Shown in pieces: positions 34,973 to 49,041 of a DNA stretch of 64,000 bases (position 1 is the stretch's first letter; each line of letters begins with the position of its first letter). The stretch is from assembly GCA_963277665.1 (NCBI GenBank), contig OY728136.1, positions 805,033,123-805,097,122 of the forward strand. The letters are read 5' to 3'. The stretch is from Viscum album. Taxonomy: Eukaryota; Streptophyta; Magnoliopsida; Santalales; Viscaceae. The position numbers and the translations under genes were made by a program. The notes beneath the pieces were generated by a model. The model made no database searches, was not told the origin of the DNA, and was given only the letters and a program-made list of their open reading frames with translations.

Positions 34973-36591
34973 CCCAACTCCGGATTGTGGAACCGTATGA
35001 GGAGGTCATAGTAGACAAGGATACCTAGGGAGACACATCCCTATGGGATATCAAACTTGCGGCCACACCCCTGCTTAGGCCATCAATGTTGTAGAAAAAT
35101 GTTGAAGTGAGCTTCAGAAGACCCATGTGAAATAAAAAAAATTAACTTTCCCCTATAAGGATCCCCTATATCCCAATAACTATGGAATATACATTAAATA
35201 AACAACATGTTTCTGATCTCCCTTTGCATGCAGGCTGACCTACCTAACCTAACTCACAATGCATGGAAGATCCTCCCCCTCCTCTTTAGAGTTATGATAC
35301 ATAATAATCTAATGTTTTATCCCCTAATATTATTACGAAAGTGAATCCCCATTTTGGTATGAATCAACCTTTAGACCAAATGTCTGATATTCTAATGCAA
35401 ATGGATTTGGTACCAACCGAATATCAGTTCTGGATGCCCTTAGTTTGTCATGGGACTTGAGAGAAGCATGCATAGAGGCTCTACTAAGCCCACAAGAAGA
35501 GGATGATGATGTTCCCGAAGAATATATTGATCTATCAAAATATTATATAGTTATATCCTTCACATATTGAGATGAATATTCCATTATTTAGAGACACCTT
35601 ATTCGCATAAATTTCTTAAAAACTAAATGTTGTTGATATCCAAAAAACCATCAATAATAATGGATATGGGTTTAATCATATCACGGTACAAATACATCAT
35701 CAGCCGGGCTGCAATGAAGATAACCTGATACCCTCTGGAATGACCCTGTTGGGTATGAAAAGAGTGGGTAGAAGTCATTTGGACCAATCAAGAATTAATT
35801 TTTTTTGAGACCACACATAAAACATAGAATTTATGGTAGTTTGACAGAACATGACATTCATTTTAATGCTAGGTAGGACCTAGTTTCATCAGCATGCATT
35901 AGTGCATCAAATATTGAATTAACAAACACAATGGAATTTTTCATGCTAATATGGACCCATTCAAATCCAGTGATTCTAAAAATATCAATGCAAGATATAA
36001 TGACAAGGTAGGTAAGAGACACTCAGTAAATGGTATTGATTTGTTGATAGCTCTAAAAGTATTAGAATTTTTCCCAGATGGCCACTAAAACATTCTCAAA
36101 AAATATTAAATACTACACATCAGTCATATAGGGTATATGGGTTTGAACTCGGGCATATATTCAGCATTTCTAATGATAACTTTCATGGACATCGGCTATA
36201 ATAGTGTTGGAAACTCATCCAAACCCCATGTTGATAGTGACTGCTTGAATATAAATCCTTTCAACCCAACTTAATATCTTTAGTTCATCCATACACTACC
36301 ATATAATGAAGGAAAGAAAAAATTAAATCTTCAATCCCCCATTCCATCCTGTCTATAAAATCCCCTAATGTCAGTCAGGCTAGAAGAAGGCACCTCAACC
36401 TTGGAATTCCAAGATCTCAACTCTTCCCCAAATTTTAGAATACTCATCTAAAGATTTGTTTCCCCATCTGAAGAAGAAGAATATGTGGAGGGTGTAGAAG
36501 ATTAATAGGGATATGATATTTGGGATTCCCCTATAGTATTTTAGGACGGAGTTTCGACCACCATTAATAAACATAGACAAATATATCCATG
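34973..36591 (+). other. Outer element interior upstream of RT relic
   Basis: This stretch continues the outer element after the young insertion. Plus-strand fragments with a protein-like look include an acidic SPQEEDDDVPEEYIDL at about 35495-35545 and an NGYGFNH fragment near 35660. Both resemble linker segments between protease and RT in Tat/Athila-type polyproteins. Frames are heavily broken. A 61-codon minus frame at 36395-36580 is taken as chance. Confidence 0.4.
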
Positions 36592-38094
36592 TACTAAAGA
36601 AGATCTAAGGCACACCAAGATTAGGGCAACCATGATATCCAAAGAACAAGAGATTTATACCTATTTCCAAAGAAACATCAACATGTTTTCCCTAGGAACA
36701 ACATTTAAATTCTATGCCTCGATCTCTAGGTGGCCACCAACCACCTCGGCCTTCTAGAATATTACCAGGGCTATAAGAAAACAGTCATAAGGATTCACCA
36801 GATAGATGACTATTAAATAGATGTTGTAGTTGAAAAGATCATCCGAGATAAATTAATTTTGGAGGTTCAAAATACCATCTGGATGGTCAACATTGTCCTC
36901 ATTAAAAAGAATAATTAAAAAATTAGAGTATGCATCGATTTCTGGGATATCAATCATCATAGTCCAAAAGATGAATTTCTGGCTCCGATCATAGAATTGA
37001 TGATCAGTGAAACTTCTAGATATCATGCTCTATCATTCCTAGATGGATGTTATAGATATAACAGAATCTAAATAACCTAAGAAGGTGAAAAATATGGCAC
37101 CATTACGGACCCTATAGAGTATATTTCTACATGGTAATGACCTTTGGTCTAAATAATGATGGTACCACATGTCAAAATTCCAGGAATTACATCTTCAAAA
37201 CCTTCTTTGGAATCATTGGAGAATACTATGTTGGTAAATTAGTGGTTAAATACTAACAGTGCTTATAACATCATTCAGATATCTAAATCATCTTCAAAAT
37301 AATTTGATAACATAGTCTAAATATGAACCCTTTGAAATGTTCTTTCATTCTTAACCCATTTATATTCTTCTACTTCATCATAAGTCATAATTTTATCGAT
37401 GTCATCCATGAAAATATAATTGCATATCCTTGAATTGTCACCTCATTACAACCTCACCATGTTAAAAGGATATAGAGGAAACATGGAATCATTTGGTGGT
37501 TCATATCAAACCATGAAGAAAAATGTTTTACCTTCACTAAATTAAATAAAAGGGGATTCATATCAATGGAATATTTATTGTCATGAGGTACTTTACAATT
37601 TCATGAGATATATCTTTATCCCTCCAGTTCTAATCCAACCCATCACTGAAATGCCACTAATTTTTTATGTTATTATCTTGGAATAATCCCTTGGAACCAC
37701 CATCACACAAAATAACAATGCCAAAAATGAAAAAAATACATTATTATCTTAGAAAAACCATGATCAATTTTTAAGGTTGGTATTAAAATAACAAAAAAGT
37801 GTTGTATGGTACTAATATTTATGGTCTGGAAGTTGAGGCACTTTCTGAACAACCATGAATTCTAGTTGTTCTCACGCAGCAACCCACTCAATTATATTCT
37901 TAGTCATACAATGATGAATGGACTCCTCACAAGGTGGGTGGTCATCATGTAGCAGTTTGGCATATGGTTCGTGCCTCAGAAGGCCATAAAATCCTGGCAT
38001 TAAAATATTTTTGAGCAGAAAACTCCTCTGAAAAATAAAATCATTTCAATGATGAATTACCAAATTAAGAGGTTTTCTATATTCAAATTGGCCC

Positions 38095-38500
38095 CCATGT
38101 TTGGCAGATGCATTTTTATAGTGCATCAATAATCCCAACAAAAAAAATGATGGAATACACTATGTTTAACAAATTTGTGCCGGGAGTCATGCTAATATCA
38201 CTATCAGAGAATTTAATTCTTTACTCCTTCCTTATGTCATAGGGGTAAACACACAATGATGCAAAATATCATGATACCATTGTAGGACTACAGTTAGGAC
38301 ATTGAGTATAGGTAAAACACGTAAAGATAATAATAATTCAGAATTGTCCATGAAATATATTAATGGAAATTATTCCATCAAAAATAAAGAACTGATCCCC
38401 TTGTTTGATTACGTGTTTGATGATGGAATTCACTTCAGAATAGAAATTAACTCATGTCCCATAGTCAAAAAATTTATAGGATGATTCATTAGCTAATGTA
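38095..38500 (+). pseudogene. Archaeal-type RNase H (aRNH) relic
   Basis: The intact 60-codon frame at 38302-38484 contains NSELSMKYINGNYSIKNKEL followed by IPLFDYV. This closely fits the DSELI-x-x-x-NG-x-Y-x-I-K-x-x-x-LIPY segment of the second RNase H of Tat-lineage elements. Upstream, a WQMHF-like start of the domain is discernible near 38100 in another frame. Its presence between classical RNase H and integrase is the best single argument for Tat/Ogre affinity. The first residue of the DSEL motif is Asn here, so a metal ligand is lost. Confidence 0.65.
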
Positions 38501-39009
38501 ACTGTATCACTATCTGATCTAGACTGGGATGAAATGGTTATCTACATTGCACACTACAAGATGGTCTTGCTGTTTTTTCATGACAACATAAAAAAATAAA
38601 AGTGATTGGCCCCATACATGAGAAGTATGGTCCTACCAAGGGCTGTAGAACACCCATTGTGGACAATCTCCAAAAAATAGAACTCCACCAAATAGGGTCA
38701 AAAGGGATGAATTCTAGAGACTAGAAATTAATTTTTTTATGTGTGACGACAGAAATAAAAAAAGGTCTTCTATAAATGTGGCCTTAATGGGGTCCTTATC
38801 AGGTCCATTTATGGAGAAGAGAACATCATTGTCCTGAATAAAGTTTCCACTATAGCATGTGGTCCACATAAGTCAAGAATCAATATTTCACAGAAAATTA
38901 GATGGCTTTGATACTATATGTCCAATCTATGACAATATTGCACATAATTCCACAAAATAGTGTCATTGCTTCCATGACCAAGCCAATTTCATCCATGAAC
39001 CCACAAAAT

Positions 39010-39905
39010 TACTCCTCCCTACCACATACTCTTGGACATTATCCATATGGGTAATGGAAATCGTTGGTCCATATCCTCTCACTACGACTAGGCATTTCAG
39101 TTATATCTCAAAGCAACTGTAAAATTTTCCATATGGGTAGAAGATTTACTTGTTAATGAATTTGGGGTATGGAATACTATAATCATTTTTAAATTCAACA
39201 TTATAACCAAATTAGGTGTCCCCTATATGATATAGATAGACACATGCAATACTCTCTTTTATGCTAAGGTGTAGAGTTGATATCAAACATATGGAATCAA
39301 AACCGACTATTCATCCCACTATCATGTTGACACCAACCGATTGATAGAGGAATTCAATAATACCCTTTACAATATATTAAAAAAATGTTGGATAAGGATA
39401 CAGATTCATGGATAGATAAGGTCCTTCATTCCCTATGTGCCTACTAGACCACAACATGAAACACTACTCAAGAAACCCTATATACATTGGTATATGTGAC
39501 AAATGTGACCATGCCCAAATAAGTTCAATTGCCCTCGATATGTGTGTCCATATATGGTCAAATTTCCATATTTGAGAAATCCACAAAATTATGGATGATT
39601 TGGAGTGAATTGGTGAAGAGAAATTTCATAAAATTATCTATTTTGAATATTTATAAACAACGGTTTGCACTGTCCTTTAATAAGAAGCATTAACTCTTGT
39701 CCTTCCTCATAGGAGAAATGGTATTATTTTTTAATAACTCTAATGGTACTTAGAATGAATCGTCACAAATTGGAACAAAAATGTGAAGGACCATACGTCA
39801 TACTCAAGGTCTACCCCAATAGAGCATATTCTATAATTTCAATTGATTAATTTGTTATTATATCTCTTACTAATACATTATTCATGAAGAAATATTTCAT
39901 GCAGC
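39010..39905 (+). pseudogene. Integrase core and GPY relic
   Basis: WTLSIWVMEIVGPY at about 39033-39074 corresponds to the start of the integrase core, with the first catalytic Asp replaced by Glu. Further fragments resemble FNKTLYNILKK (39355) and a TTTQETLYTLVY-like segment (39455 onward). A clear C-terminal GPYVILKVYPNRAYSI lies at 39787-39834. Several stops and shifts interrupt it. Confidence 0.6.
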
Positions 39906-39914
39906 TAAAGGATG

Positions 39915-40480
39915 TATCATCTTTATCACATGCCATTAAACTACTAGATGAACCATCCTTGTTGTATGACATTGAACTATAGAGAATATGTTTTCCTACT
40001 CACATGATGTTAGACTATATGGAGTTTAACCTGACAACATGAAAAAAATGTAATACCTTGGTCCTTAACGCCAGATGTTATACTACATGGAATATGTCAT
40101 CATTACCACATGACTTTAAAATTTATGGATTTTCCCCCACAACATGATGTTAAACTATGATTCCATGGATTTTACCGTTATACATTAATCTGCATGGAAT
40201 CTATCACCCAATACACATAACGTTAAACTGTATGGATTTCATCCCCATAACATGGAATTAAATTATGATTCAATGTTCATTAATGCAGGATGTTAAAATT
40301 CATGAAATCTATTGTCCTCAGTACATTACTTTAAACTATATGGATGTAATCCTTACAACATGAAATTATACTATGATACCGTTTCTCTTACCATAAGATG
40401 ATAAAACTCAAGGACATTATAATCCTGACCACATAATGATGAATTTCACAAAGATCATTATTCCAACTAATGATATGTCA
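39915..40480. repeat. Diverged 36-bp minisatellite after pol
   Basis: A unit like ACATGATGTTAAACTATATGG with a TTTxATCC tail recurs about 15 times. Anchors (xTTAAACT) lie at 39935, 39971, 40009, 40077, 40114, 40149, 40222, 40257, 40292, 40330, 40364, 40400 and 40438; most intervals are 34-39 bp, the larger ones about twice that. Scattered copies continue to about 43 kb. Its position between integrase and the 3' LTR matches the known repeat-prone 3' region of Tat/Ogre elements. Confidence 0.75.
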
Positions 40481-43400
40481 CACATGATCTCGATCTGTGT
40501 GTGGGAACGTTGGAATGTCCTTATACTTATATGAGACTCAGATCAAACAAATAACTCAATTTCACTATAATTATGTACGGATTTATTATCATTACAACAG
40601 GATAAATAGCAATGCCAAAACCCTATGTTTCAGCCCCATCCATGAACAATGAAAAAATTACATCCTCTGCATATGGGCTAGACATGCATGGAGTATCCCT
40701 GTAAAGAACAAGATATGGATTGATTCTCATTCCATGGGATACATAGTGATGCTAAAATCTCTAATTCTGGGAACAAAAACAACATTCCCCCTCTTTCATG
40801 TTGGGTCTCGTATGCCCTTACCACATGATGTTAAACTTAATAGGGTTCAAGGACTACTTATGGTTTGATTCCCATTTACATGGGATACACAACGATGCAT
40901 AAACATTCCTTCTTCGGACTAGGCCAAAAATTAATTCAACTATATGGACCGTTGGCCAATGTTTCCATCAGGAGTGTGTGTTGTGGAATATGTACTCTTA
41001 GGTCCTTATTCACATTTTTTAGTTCTAGTTTCACTTTGAACATCTTATTGGAAGAATCTTTCTCCCACAATTCTATAACATGATATTAAATTGTGTTTCC
41101 ATCATCTTGATTGTGTGATGTTAAATTTCAGAATACAATATCTGTTTCCCTTCACATCGAGTGATATACATCATAACCACATTAAATTTAAATGAAAGGG
41201 TTTACCCAACTATGTAAGACATGATTTCATACTTCACAAGATATTTAGTGATGCACAAATGTCATATCTGTTGTCTAACCACCATCAATGAAGGAAAAAT
41301 ATTTTACTCCTTACATATGTGTCTGACTGAAATTGGGGTGGGGAGGATTCAAGAACTACTTGCGACTTGATTCTTACATCAAAAATATATATAGTGACAC
41401 ATGGATCTCCAATCTTGTGTGCATATGAAATAAAAAAATACCTCACTCCCTGTGAATGGATCAGAACTACCTATGAAATCATTTTGAGAAACTCTTGAAA
41501 TGAATAATTCCATAGAAACAAACGAAAATATCATTTCTCATTAATCAAATCGATTCATCTTCATCCTTACTACATGGAAGTAAACAACATGGAATATTAA
41601 AAACTACATATTTTAGGATTCACATTCCAACAACATACGTAGTGATTACTAGTCCCTTCTTCTATGTCCCATCCAGAAAACCATGAAAAATTATAAAAAA
41701 TGGCACTTTATGCATGTTCATGTAGGAGATCGTGAATTCAGGTCCCTTATTCAATGATCTATAAATGAAATATAATATCACCTATGTATGAGTCAGATCT
41801 ATAAAGGGGATCTAAAATTAAGCGACCAATCATGATATGGATATTTCATGTGCACTCGGACATACCGCTTCCATCCATAAAACTACATGTACAAGGAAAT
41901 TTAGGATTTTTGTAGCCTCAAAATTCATCATAAATTGGCAGCCAGTGTTCTGAGGAAACCCCTTTTTGACTATGCATTATATTGACCATATTTATATTAC
42001 TATGTTTCCCAAAAAATGGCCTTTCAACAAGATGAAAATCTATCCTCAATAAATGATTTTACTTCCTTACTACTCCCTAATGGCTCACATACCCCATACC
42101 ATTTCATTGGATATGAGAATTTTGATAACCATGATTTTCACTTTCCTCCCCCTTCACACTCAGAGTATTTTAGTTTACCCTAGAATGATTTTCCTCTACC
42201 CACATATGTTTATATGACAATTGGTCTCCAATTTATGAAATTAAACAGCACGTCCCAACATCCTAATCACATGACAATAAAATTACACAACATCAAAAAC
42301 AATGTGTCACTTTATTTCTCTCTACATTGGATAGGTAGTGATGATTGGGTTCTTATATCTATGTTATGCCACCCAAAATTAATAAGTATTATCCCTCCCA
42401 TTTTATGGATCATACTTATATAGGTAGTTTTGAATCATGAACTATGTACGGCTTGATTCCTTCCCTCATAGGATATGTAGTGACACTTTATGTTTAACCC
42501 TCGATCAATCAATGGGAAATAAATTTCTTTTTCCCAATGCATGGGTTTGATCGGTACTTGGAACCTTCACACACCAGCATAAGAGAAAAAAATTACATAT
42601 TCCTAGGAATATTCATCTTATAATTCCCCCTTTCGAGTTCAGGAACCCTCATTTTACAAATAAAACTATATGTCTAGAAAGGTCAAAATACGTATAACCT
42701 TCCCATGATACTAGAGATGGAGGATGAACATCTTATGGACACCTCTGTTTTACTATGTATAATATCACCTAGTTAGATCTATATAAGCATCCCAAAAAAA
42801 TACTTTCAAGAGGAGACAAATTCATCCTTAGAATAGGGGTTTCCTTCACCCATAATCTCTATTTAATTTACATCCCATATCAATACTTGGATTTTGAATC
42901 CCCCAAATTATAGTTTAGATTCTTTCCTCCTTCATTAATAAATATGATAAAAATTATTGGTTATACTGCTGTGAAATGTGAATTTTTTTTACCACATAGT
43001 ATCATTTAAAATCCTTAATGTTCTGGTAGTAAGACATTAAACATAACCCCCCTATTTCCTAGTTTCATTGTTCTAAACTACACCATGATTTAACCCTACC
43101 TTACACATGCTTAATATGTGTGAGTATGGTTTCCTCATTCTTTATAAAAGATGATACATGTGCTCCCATAAGTTTCAGACACCACTCCATTACCAGGAAA
43201 CCCCTCACAGTCTCAGGAAATTTGAATTTCCATAAAATTATTGGGTCATTGAGTATGGAAAGTATAGAATCCTATAAACAACTTTGATTGAAAATTCATT
43301 AGATTTCCCATTTTTCTCTGCTTATTTTTCCCACAAAAAATAGCCTATCATCCAATGAAATATTTTCCTTAGGAGGGGATTATCATACTCTTGTATTCCC

Positions 43401-43500
43401 CCAAAACATCATGTTTAAAAATTTTCTTATGGTTAATCCCCACATACATTCCCCATATCACATTTAATCAACATTAATCATAAAACAAGGGTTATGAAAA
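40481..43500. repeat. Mosaic of longer diverged repeats, 3' region of outer element
   Basis: A phrase like GATTCCCATTCCATGGGATA followed by ACATAGTGATGC recurs near 40588, 40721, 40867, 41222, 41369, 41618 and 42449, often about 147 bp apart. A second phrase (CCCAAAAAATGGCCTTTCAA followed by a TCCTTA/TCCTCA stretch) recurs near 42005, 42791 and 43328. The region is mixed with scattered minisatellite units and has no recognisable gene. The 72-codon frame at 40865-41083 and the 69-codon one at 42214-42423 look accidental. Confidence 0.5.
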
Positions 43501-45833
43501 TTAACTCATTCATACATGGAAAATAATGGGAAATTATCAGCCAATAAACCATGTTGGGAAACTTTCCCCATAATCTATGGTTAAATATGTACACCCTAAA
43601 TCATCCATAATGGTCAAATCTATTTGAACTAAAACATCCGTATTAGCCAAATCCATTCAACCTAAAACATCATTAATATTTGTTTAGTTCAAAAGAATAT
43701 AAAATACCGATGAAAAGTGACAGATAAACTCACTATGTTGAAAACCCACAGAGGTAATCTTGAGTAAAATATGAGTATGATCATGCTATGCAGATTATTT
43801 TTGTGGTTTTGGAATAATTGTGGGCTATAATTAATTTAAGAGACACTTATCTTTTTAAGTAAAAATACCACAATTTGAGTCCTATGAAAGGGTCAAGATA
43901 CACCTTCTAATCCCGTATCATAATGCACTTCGGAAACAATTAGGGTTAAGATAAGAAACGACACAAGTCTATTAGTATTTTCATATAACCCTACAAAAAT
44001 TAAATCTATGCTCACTATGCCCTGTGGATTAGAAAAAAAAATTGGGCATTAGAGAATTATTTTGATTCAGTTATAAAATATCAGGATAAAAAGTTCAAAA
44101 CAGTGGATATTATCATTCAAATGAAATTATCTGTAGTCAATCAACATTTTAAGAGTAGACAAAAAGATAGATATGGAGAGAAAAAAAGTTTTCATTCTGT
44201 TATTTAAGAATTAATGAAAATCCAAATCCTAGTGAAAATCCATATGAGCATGACATGTCTAATATAAGAGTCTCTCTGGAGACTCAAAATATTGTAACAA
44301 CGATTGGGTTGAATCCTCTACGGCTCGATGAAGCTCATGCAATGATGTTGTGATATCATCTATATCGGACTGTAACTACTCCGCCCTCACATACATGAAA
44401 AATACAATCTTTTCCTCCGCCTCCACTAGCCTCTACCCTTCATAAAAAATTCCTTAGCACATTCCAATTATTTCTTATACTGTTCTAATTATTATCTATG
44501 ATTCTCCAGTTATGTCCAAGACGCTCCCCTAAGGACCTTTTCTTCTAGATCTCTCTTTGTAACCTTACGAATGCACTTGAATTATCAACATATTAATTCA
44601 TAAAGAATCCTATCGCAGTGGTGAGATGGTCCATAGACTCTACAGCTAAAATAAAAGAGTATAGGAAGTATGTTCTCTCCAAATTAGCAAATATATTATT
44701 TAATATGTCATAGATGAAAGGATAATCAACCCCCCATATCAATGCAATACAAATTTGTGGGGTAATTTGGGATTTCTCATTGGATGGTTTATGAGGGGAC
44801 TAAGAGAAATCATCTTCCATAATTCCTTCCAATGTTTTTGATGGGTTGTGAGAAGGTCATCGAGGTCTTAAAGATCTGTCTTAGTGTCACTCTCAGAAGA
44901 TGGGAAGTATTTTTGGATGAGGGAAACTAGAGAGGTCTATAACTCTATAGTCCCAATATGTATTGACTTGACAAAAACCATATTTTATGTAATAATAAAA
45001 TTTTGTTATGAAAACACATAAGTTGTAAGAAATTGGTCTATTAGTTGTGATACACAATTTAAATGATCAAAATATTCATTATCTAGATCCTATAAGAAAA
45101 AATAATAATAAATAGGCTGGAGGAATGGATTGATACCTTTACTCACATGAGTATTAACATCCCTGGTCCCGAGTTCCCCATCATCACCTCGAGTGTGAGA
45201 GGATGAAACCTCGATCCTTAAATGGACCTCATGTTAGTACAAAGAATCATATAATCTAGGACTATTCTCAACTAGGTGAGTAGATTCTAAATAATTCTAT
45301 CTAAATATGTACATATGGAAATATTCAACCAAGAACTAGGAGTGAAAGAATATTATAATTCCCCTAGGACATAAATTTCTCCATCCACTATGGAAGTATC
45401 CCCTATAATAAAATGATCCCTATACTAAATAGTAATGTCGAATCTTGAATGCACACACATAGGGGTAGAAGAAATTTGATTGGAGGCAATCAATCTCCCA
45501 GGACTTGGGAATCCCATGATATTCTCAATTAATATGTTCTCTCCATCTTGCTCAGCCACCTATAATGAGATCCATATATTCACCCTAATATAATCATGAT
45601 AAACATGATAATCTAAAGCATAAATAATTAAAGACTCTTCCAGTTTTGGGTGATAGGTTGTTTGGTCTGGGAAGGAGACCCCCAGGGGATTGGGATCCCC
45701 CTAGTGACCTCCATTGGTATGGCTTCCATGTAATTTTAGCTCAAACCAGCGATTTTATATCTCAATCCTCCAATAAAAGATCTATAGATGTCTGGGAAAT
45801 CTCTTCAAAATTAATTATGTGACCTACACCATG
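43501..45833. other. Unassigned AT-rich stretch
   Basis: About 2.3 kb without frames over 60 codons and with no repeat or motif I can name. Confidence 0.4.
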
Positions 45834-48800
45834 TTAGAAGAACAATGAGTACTCATCAATTAATGATATTAATGTGATGGAAAGATGAAAATCACCTATT
45901 ATATTTGACATTATAAGCATCAACATCAATGATTTTAGATGAATATTCAAGGTGAGATATGGGGATGATATTCTTGAAGGATCCGAAGAAGGGGACGAAG
46001 GTAGAGACACCTTGGTTGGATCTTTAAGGACTTGATCCATATGTTTCGTGTCCCCATGAGATCCCTCTACAATGACTCCCACGTCCGGAGGAATACCCTA
46101 CCCAGCAATGGTATCACAGGGAGTTTTTTGAGGATGTGACAACCTACTAAATCTCCCAAGACTCCTATAAGAAAAAGGAATAAGGGGTCAAGGTTAGATG
46201 AAAAACTAAGAGGGTCGACGTGAAGCATTGTAACTACCTCTTCAAAATTGTAGACAAGCTCGGGGACAATCACTATATAACCAATTAGGTGAGACAAATA
46301 TACTTCATAATTATATGTTTATAGGAATGAATTTGTCTTTTCAAAATAAATTGACACCTCACAAATATTTTTATATGCGGAAAGCAACACATGAGTAATG
46401 TTGGATCCAAATCCCATTAATATAAGGGTTCATTTTTGGATCATTTAATAGATGTCTTTAGCATGCATACTGGCCCTTAATGAATCCCAATCCATACAAG
46501 AATTTGAAAATTCCATAGTAATAGGAATGGGTTCTATGGAAAAATCCCATATTGATGTGGGCTATGATCTAGTAGCCGTAATCACTTTAATGGTTCCTCA
46601 ACCATCTAGAACATACTAGGGATGGGAATTTGTGAGACATGAGGGAAGAATGCGTAATATCTCCGAACCCTATTTTGTAGGAGGGTTGGTTTCATCAATA
46701 TCCCTGGAAGAATGAATATCATCATCATCATTCTCATAAACTGCTTACCTCAGCATTTTATGTAAACACCATTTGTATCTATGACTGTTTCCTATAGAAT
46801 AGATCGAATAGTCAACATGTCAATGATAAGACTCCACCATCTTAGGGTTTTTATAATAAAGAACATCGATAGACACCAATAAATATCAATACATATAAAG
46901 TGAAAACTCCACATCCAACTATAAATGACACAAATCACAAACCTGGTGGGCCTTCGTCATAGATTCACAATACCTCTGTGACGAAGGGATGGAGGCTTTA
47001 AAAGGGATTGATGTCTGTTCTATAGATGTAGCATCAGTATCATGAGGTGTTGAACCCCAGGGCCTTATAACCTTCATGGTATGTGAAAAAACATGTTATT
47101 TCCTTGGATGATTCCCAAACCTATCATCATTTACTATTTTATTCTATTTTCTCTCGGCCTTAGATGCCTTAAAACCCTCGGTAATGGGAATAAGTTTTTA
47201 CTGCTGATCTGTAGGGTATAACTGGATATAGATCTTCAAATACTCTACGATAAGAGAAATATGAAAACCCATGGTATAAGGATGTTATACCCGATGTTGG
47301 GTATCCTCCCAAGTAAACAAAAACCAAATATGTCATGATATCATCAAACGAATCTTAGAGCGATCAATGTGGAGGTCCAGGGAAAACCACATATGGACAT
47401 AATTGAATTAGAAATCAAAACTACAATGTGAGATCCCTCCCAGATAAGTTCCCCATAGATTTGTGAAAAAAACATTATCTCTTGGAGAATAGATAGAATC
47501 TTTTGACAAATCCTTAGATTCTACATTCACTAAAAAACCATAGCGGGGTTGATAAGCTTTATAGATAAAACAATTGTGGAGAATGAGGTCTCCCTTAAAT
47601 TTACATTCACTCCATTCTAGTGACATTACCCCATTTTTTCATCGACTACATGGAAAAATAATGGTTCACAAGATTAGATAAGGAATGATAACTTAATATT
47701 CCCCAATATGAGTGTCTATCTATCCCTAGACATCATAGAATGGACCTACCATCCTGTTTGGTGGAATCCTCTTACTTTCTTATCTTAACAAATGATACAA
47801 TCTCACTAATAATAGAATGAAATAATTAATTCACCTTCCAGGGACCAATTATTCTACCATAATAAATGTTAGGACTCTAGCACCAGTATTACAGTCATAG
47901 AATGGAAGAATCCAGCCACATAAGAACATGTATAGGACGTCTGAAAATCGAAATAGCCAATCATTAATGGGAAATATTTTCCAACCCCATTCATTGACAC
48001 AACATTATTCCATGACATACCAATAGTTTCCTATCTTCCATCGAGTTCTAATTGTGGGAAAACATTTTGGTCTTCATGCACATGTCTCTTGAACCCTACA
48101 ATCATAAAAAGAATTAATCTAGTCCGAAAATTTAATATATTTTACTGGATGAGGTTATTCATTCTTCAAATGATATGTGGCCTTGGAAATAAGTTTTTAG
48201 GAATGAGGGGGAATCCTTTAATCATTATACCTTATAGAAGAAGTCAGAACAAATTCATCATACGTATCACCGACCATGGGGAGTCCCAAAATATGTTAGA
48301 TGTCCCAAAGACTAATTTCAACTTCCCCATGCACTAAATAGAAGGAATTGGTGTCTTTAATCTAACTTCTTATTAATCATGAAATAATCTTTTTATTTTG
48401 GTGGGTGTATGTTTGTGAAAACAAAGCCTCATTCTATAACCCCGCATCTTGAAACTCGGTTTTTGAATTCCTCACAGATCTAGAAGAATCAAATGGGATA
48501 CTCTATGTACAAACCAGAGGATCCCCAAAAATAATATCCATTTTAATATCCACCCATGTGTCCCACTAATGGTATCCATCCACAACATTATTTGTGAGTA
48601 ATTAATTTCATCATGTGACCCCCATAAAGCTTCCTTTAGTGAGAAATGATGATACTTAAGAAGGGGTCTGATAGAAAGGGTCTCCTAGATAAAGTCTCAA
48701 TTTATTGAAACATTCTCTTGGGGAATATTGATGTTTTCAAATATCTTGATGGTAGGTTGATTTGATAAATGAGGATATTGGATCTGTATGTCATATTGTA

Positions 48801-49041
48801 GCCTGAATCCTTAATGTGGAAACATATTAGAAATAAGATACATTCTATAACAATCACTATGAAGTCTATCAAGGAGAAGATGAAGCAGGGTAATGATAAT
48901 TTCATTATCAAAAGAATCGATCAATGGTTTCCACTTTTCAGTACTGGCAGAGGGAACAATCATCACAGTAAAAGAAAACAAGATAGTAGAGGAATCCTGT
49001 AGACAATCCATCTGAATGTATACATGAAAATTCCAAAACAA
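45834..49041 (-). pseudogene. Antisense coding relic downstream of pol
   Basis: The frame that is open at 47408-47626 and at 46067-46297 is the same minus frame throughout the 1.56 kb between. I translated parts of it: MGFHISLIVEYLKIYIQLYP near 47270, RYCESMTKAHQVCDLCHL near 46975 and CMDWDSLRASMHAKDIY near 46495. These read like protein, interrupted by about 16 stops in about 520 codons and with no frameshift seen. Continuations in other frames lie at 45834-46082 and 48702-49041. I do not recognise the protein. Tat-lineage elements such as Grande are known to carry an antisense gene between pol and the 3' LTR, which fits the position and strand. Confidence 0.45.

Larger units (their letters stand above)
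36592..39905 (+). pseudogene. Degenerate pol of a Tat/Ogre-like Ty3/gypsy element
   Basis: Fragments of a whole pol are readable on the plus strand across many stops and frameshifts. In order: a pre-RT segment KEDLRHTKIRATMISKEQ (36595 onward); RT with LEVQNTIWMVNIVLIKKN, RVCIDFWDINHHSPKDEF (about 36922-36975) and a YVDD-equivalent box reading YVGK (37227-37238), so both catalytic Asp are lost; classical RNase H ending NPLNYILSHTMMNGLLTRW and FVPQKAIKSW (about 37881-38000); a second RNase H of archaeal type; integrase; and a GPY segment. RT, RNase H, second RNase H, then integrase is the order known for the Tat lineage (Ogre, Retand, Grande). The element is long dead. Confidence 0.75.

Noticed and set aside
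39915..40480. CRISPR-like array
   Set aside because: Units are diverged throughout with no constant repeat and unique spacer pattern, and the context is a plant retrotransposon.
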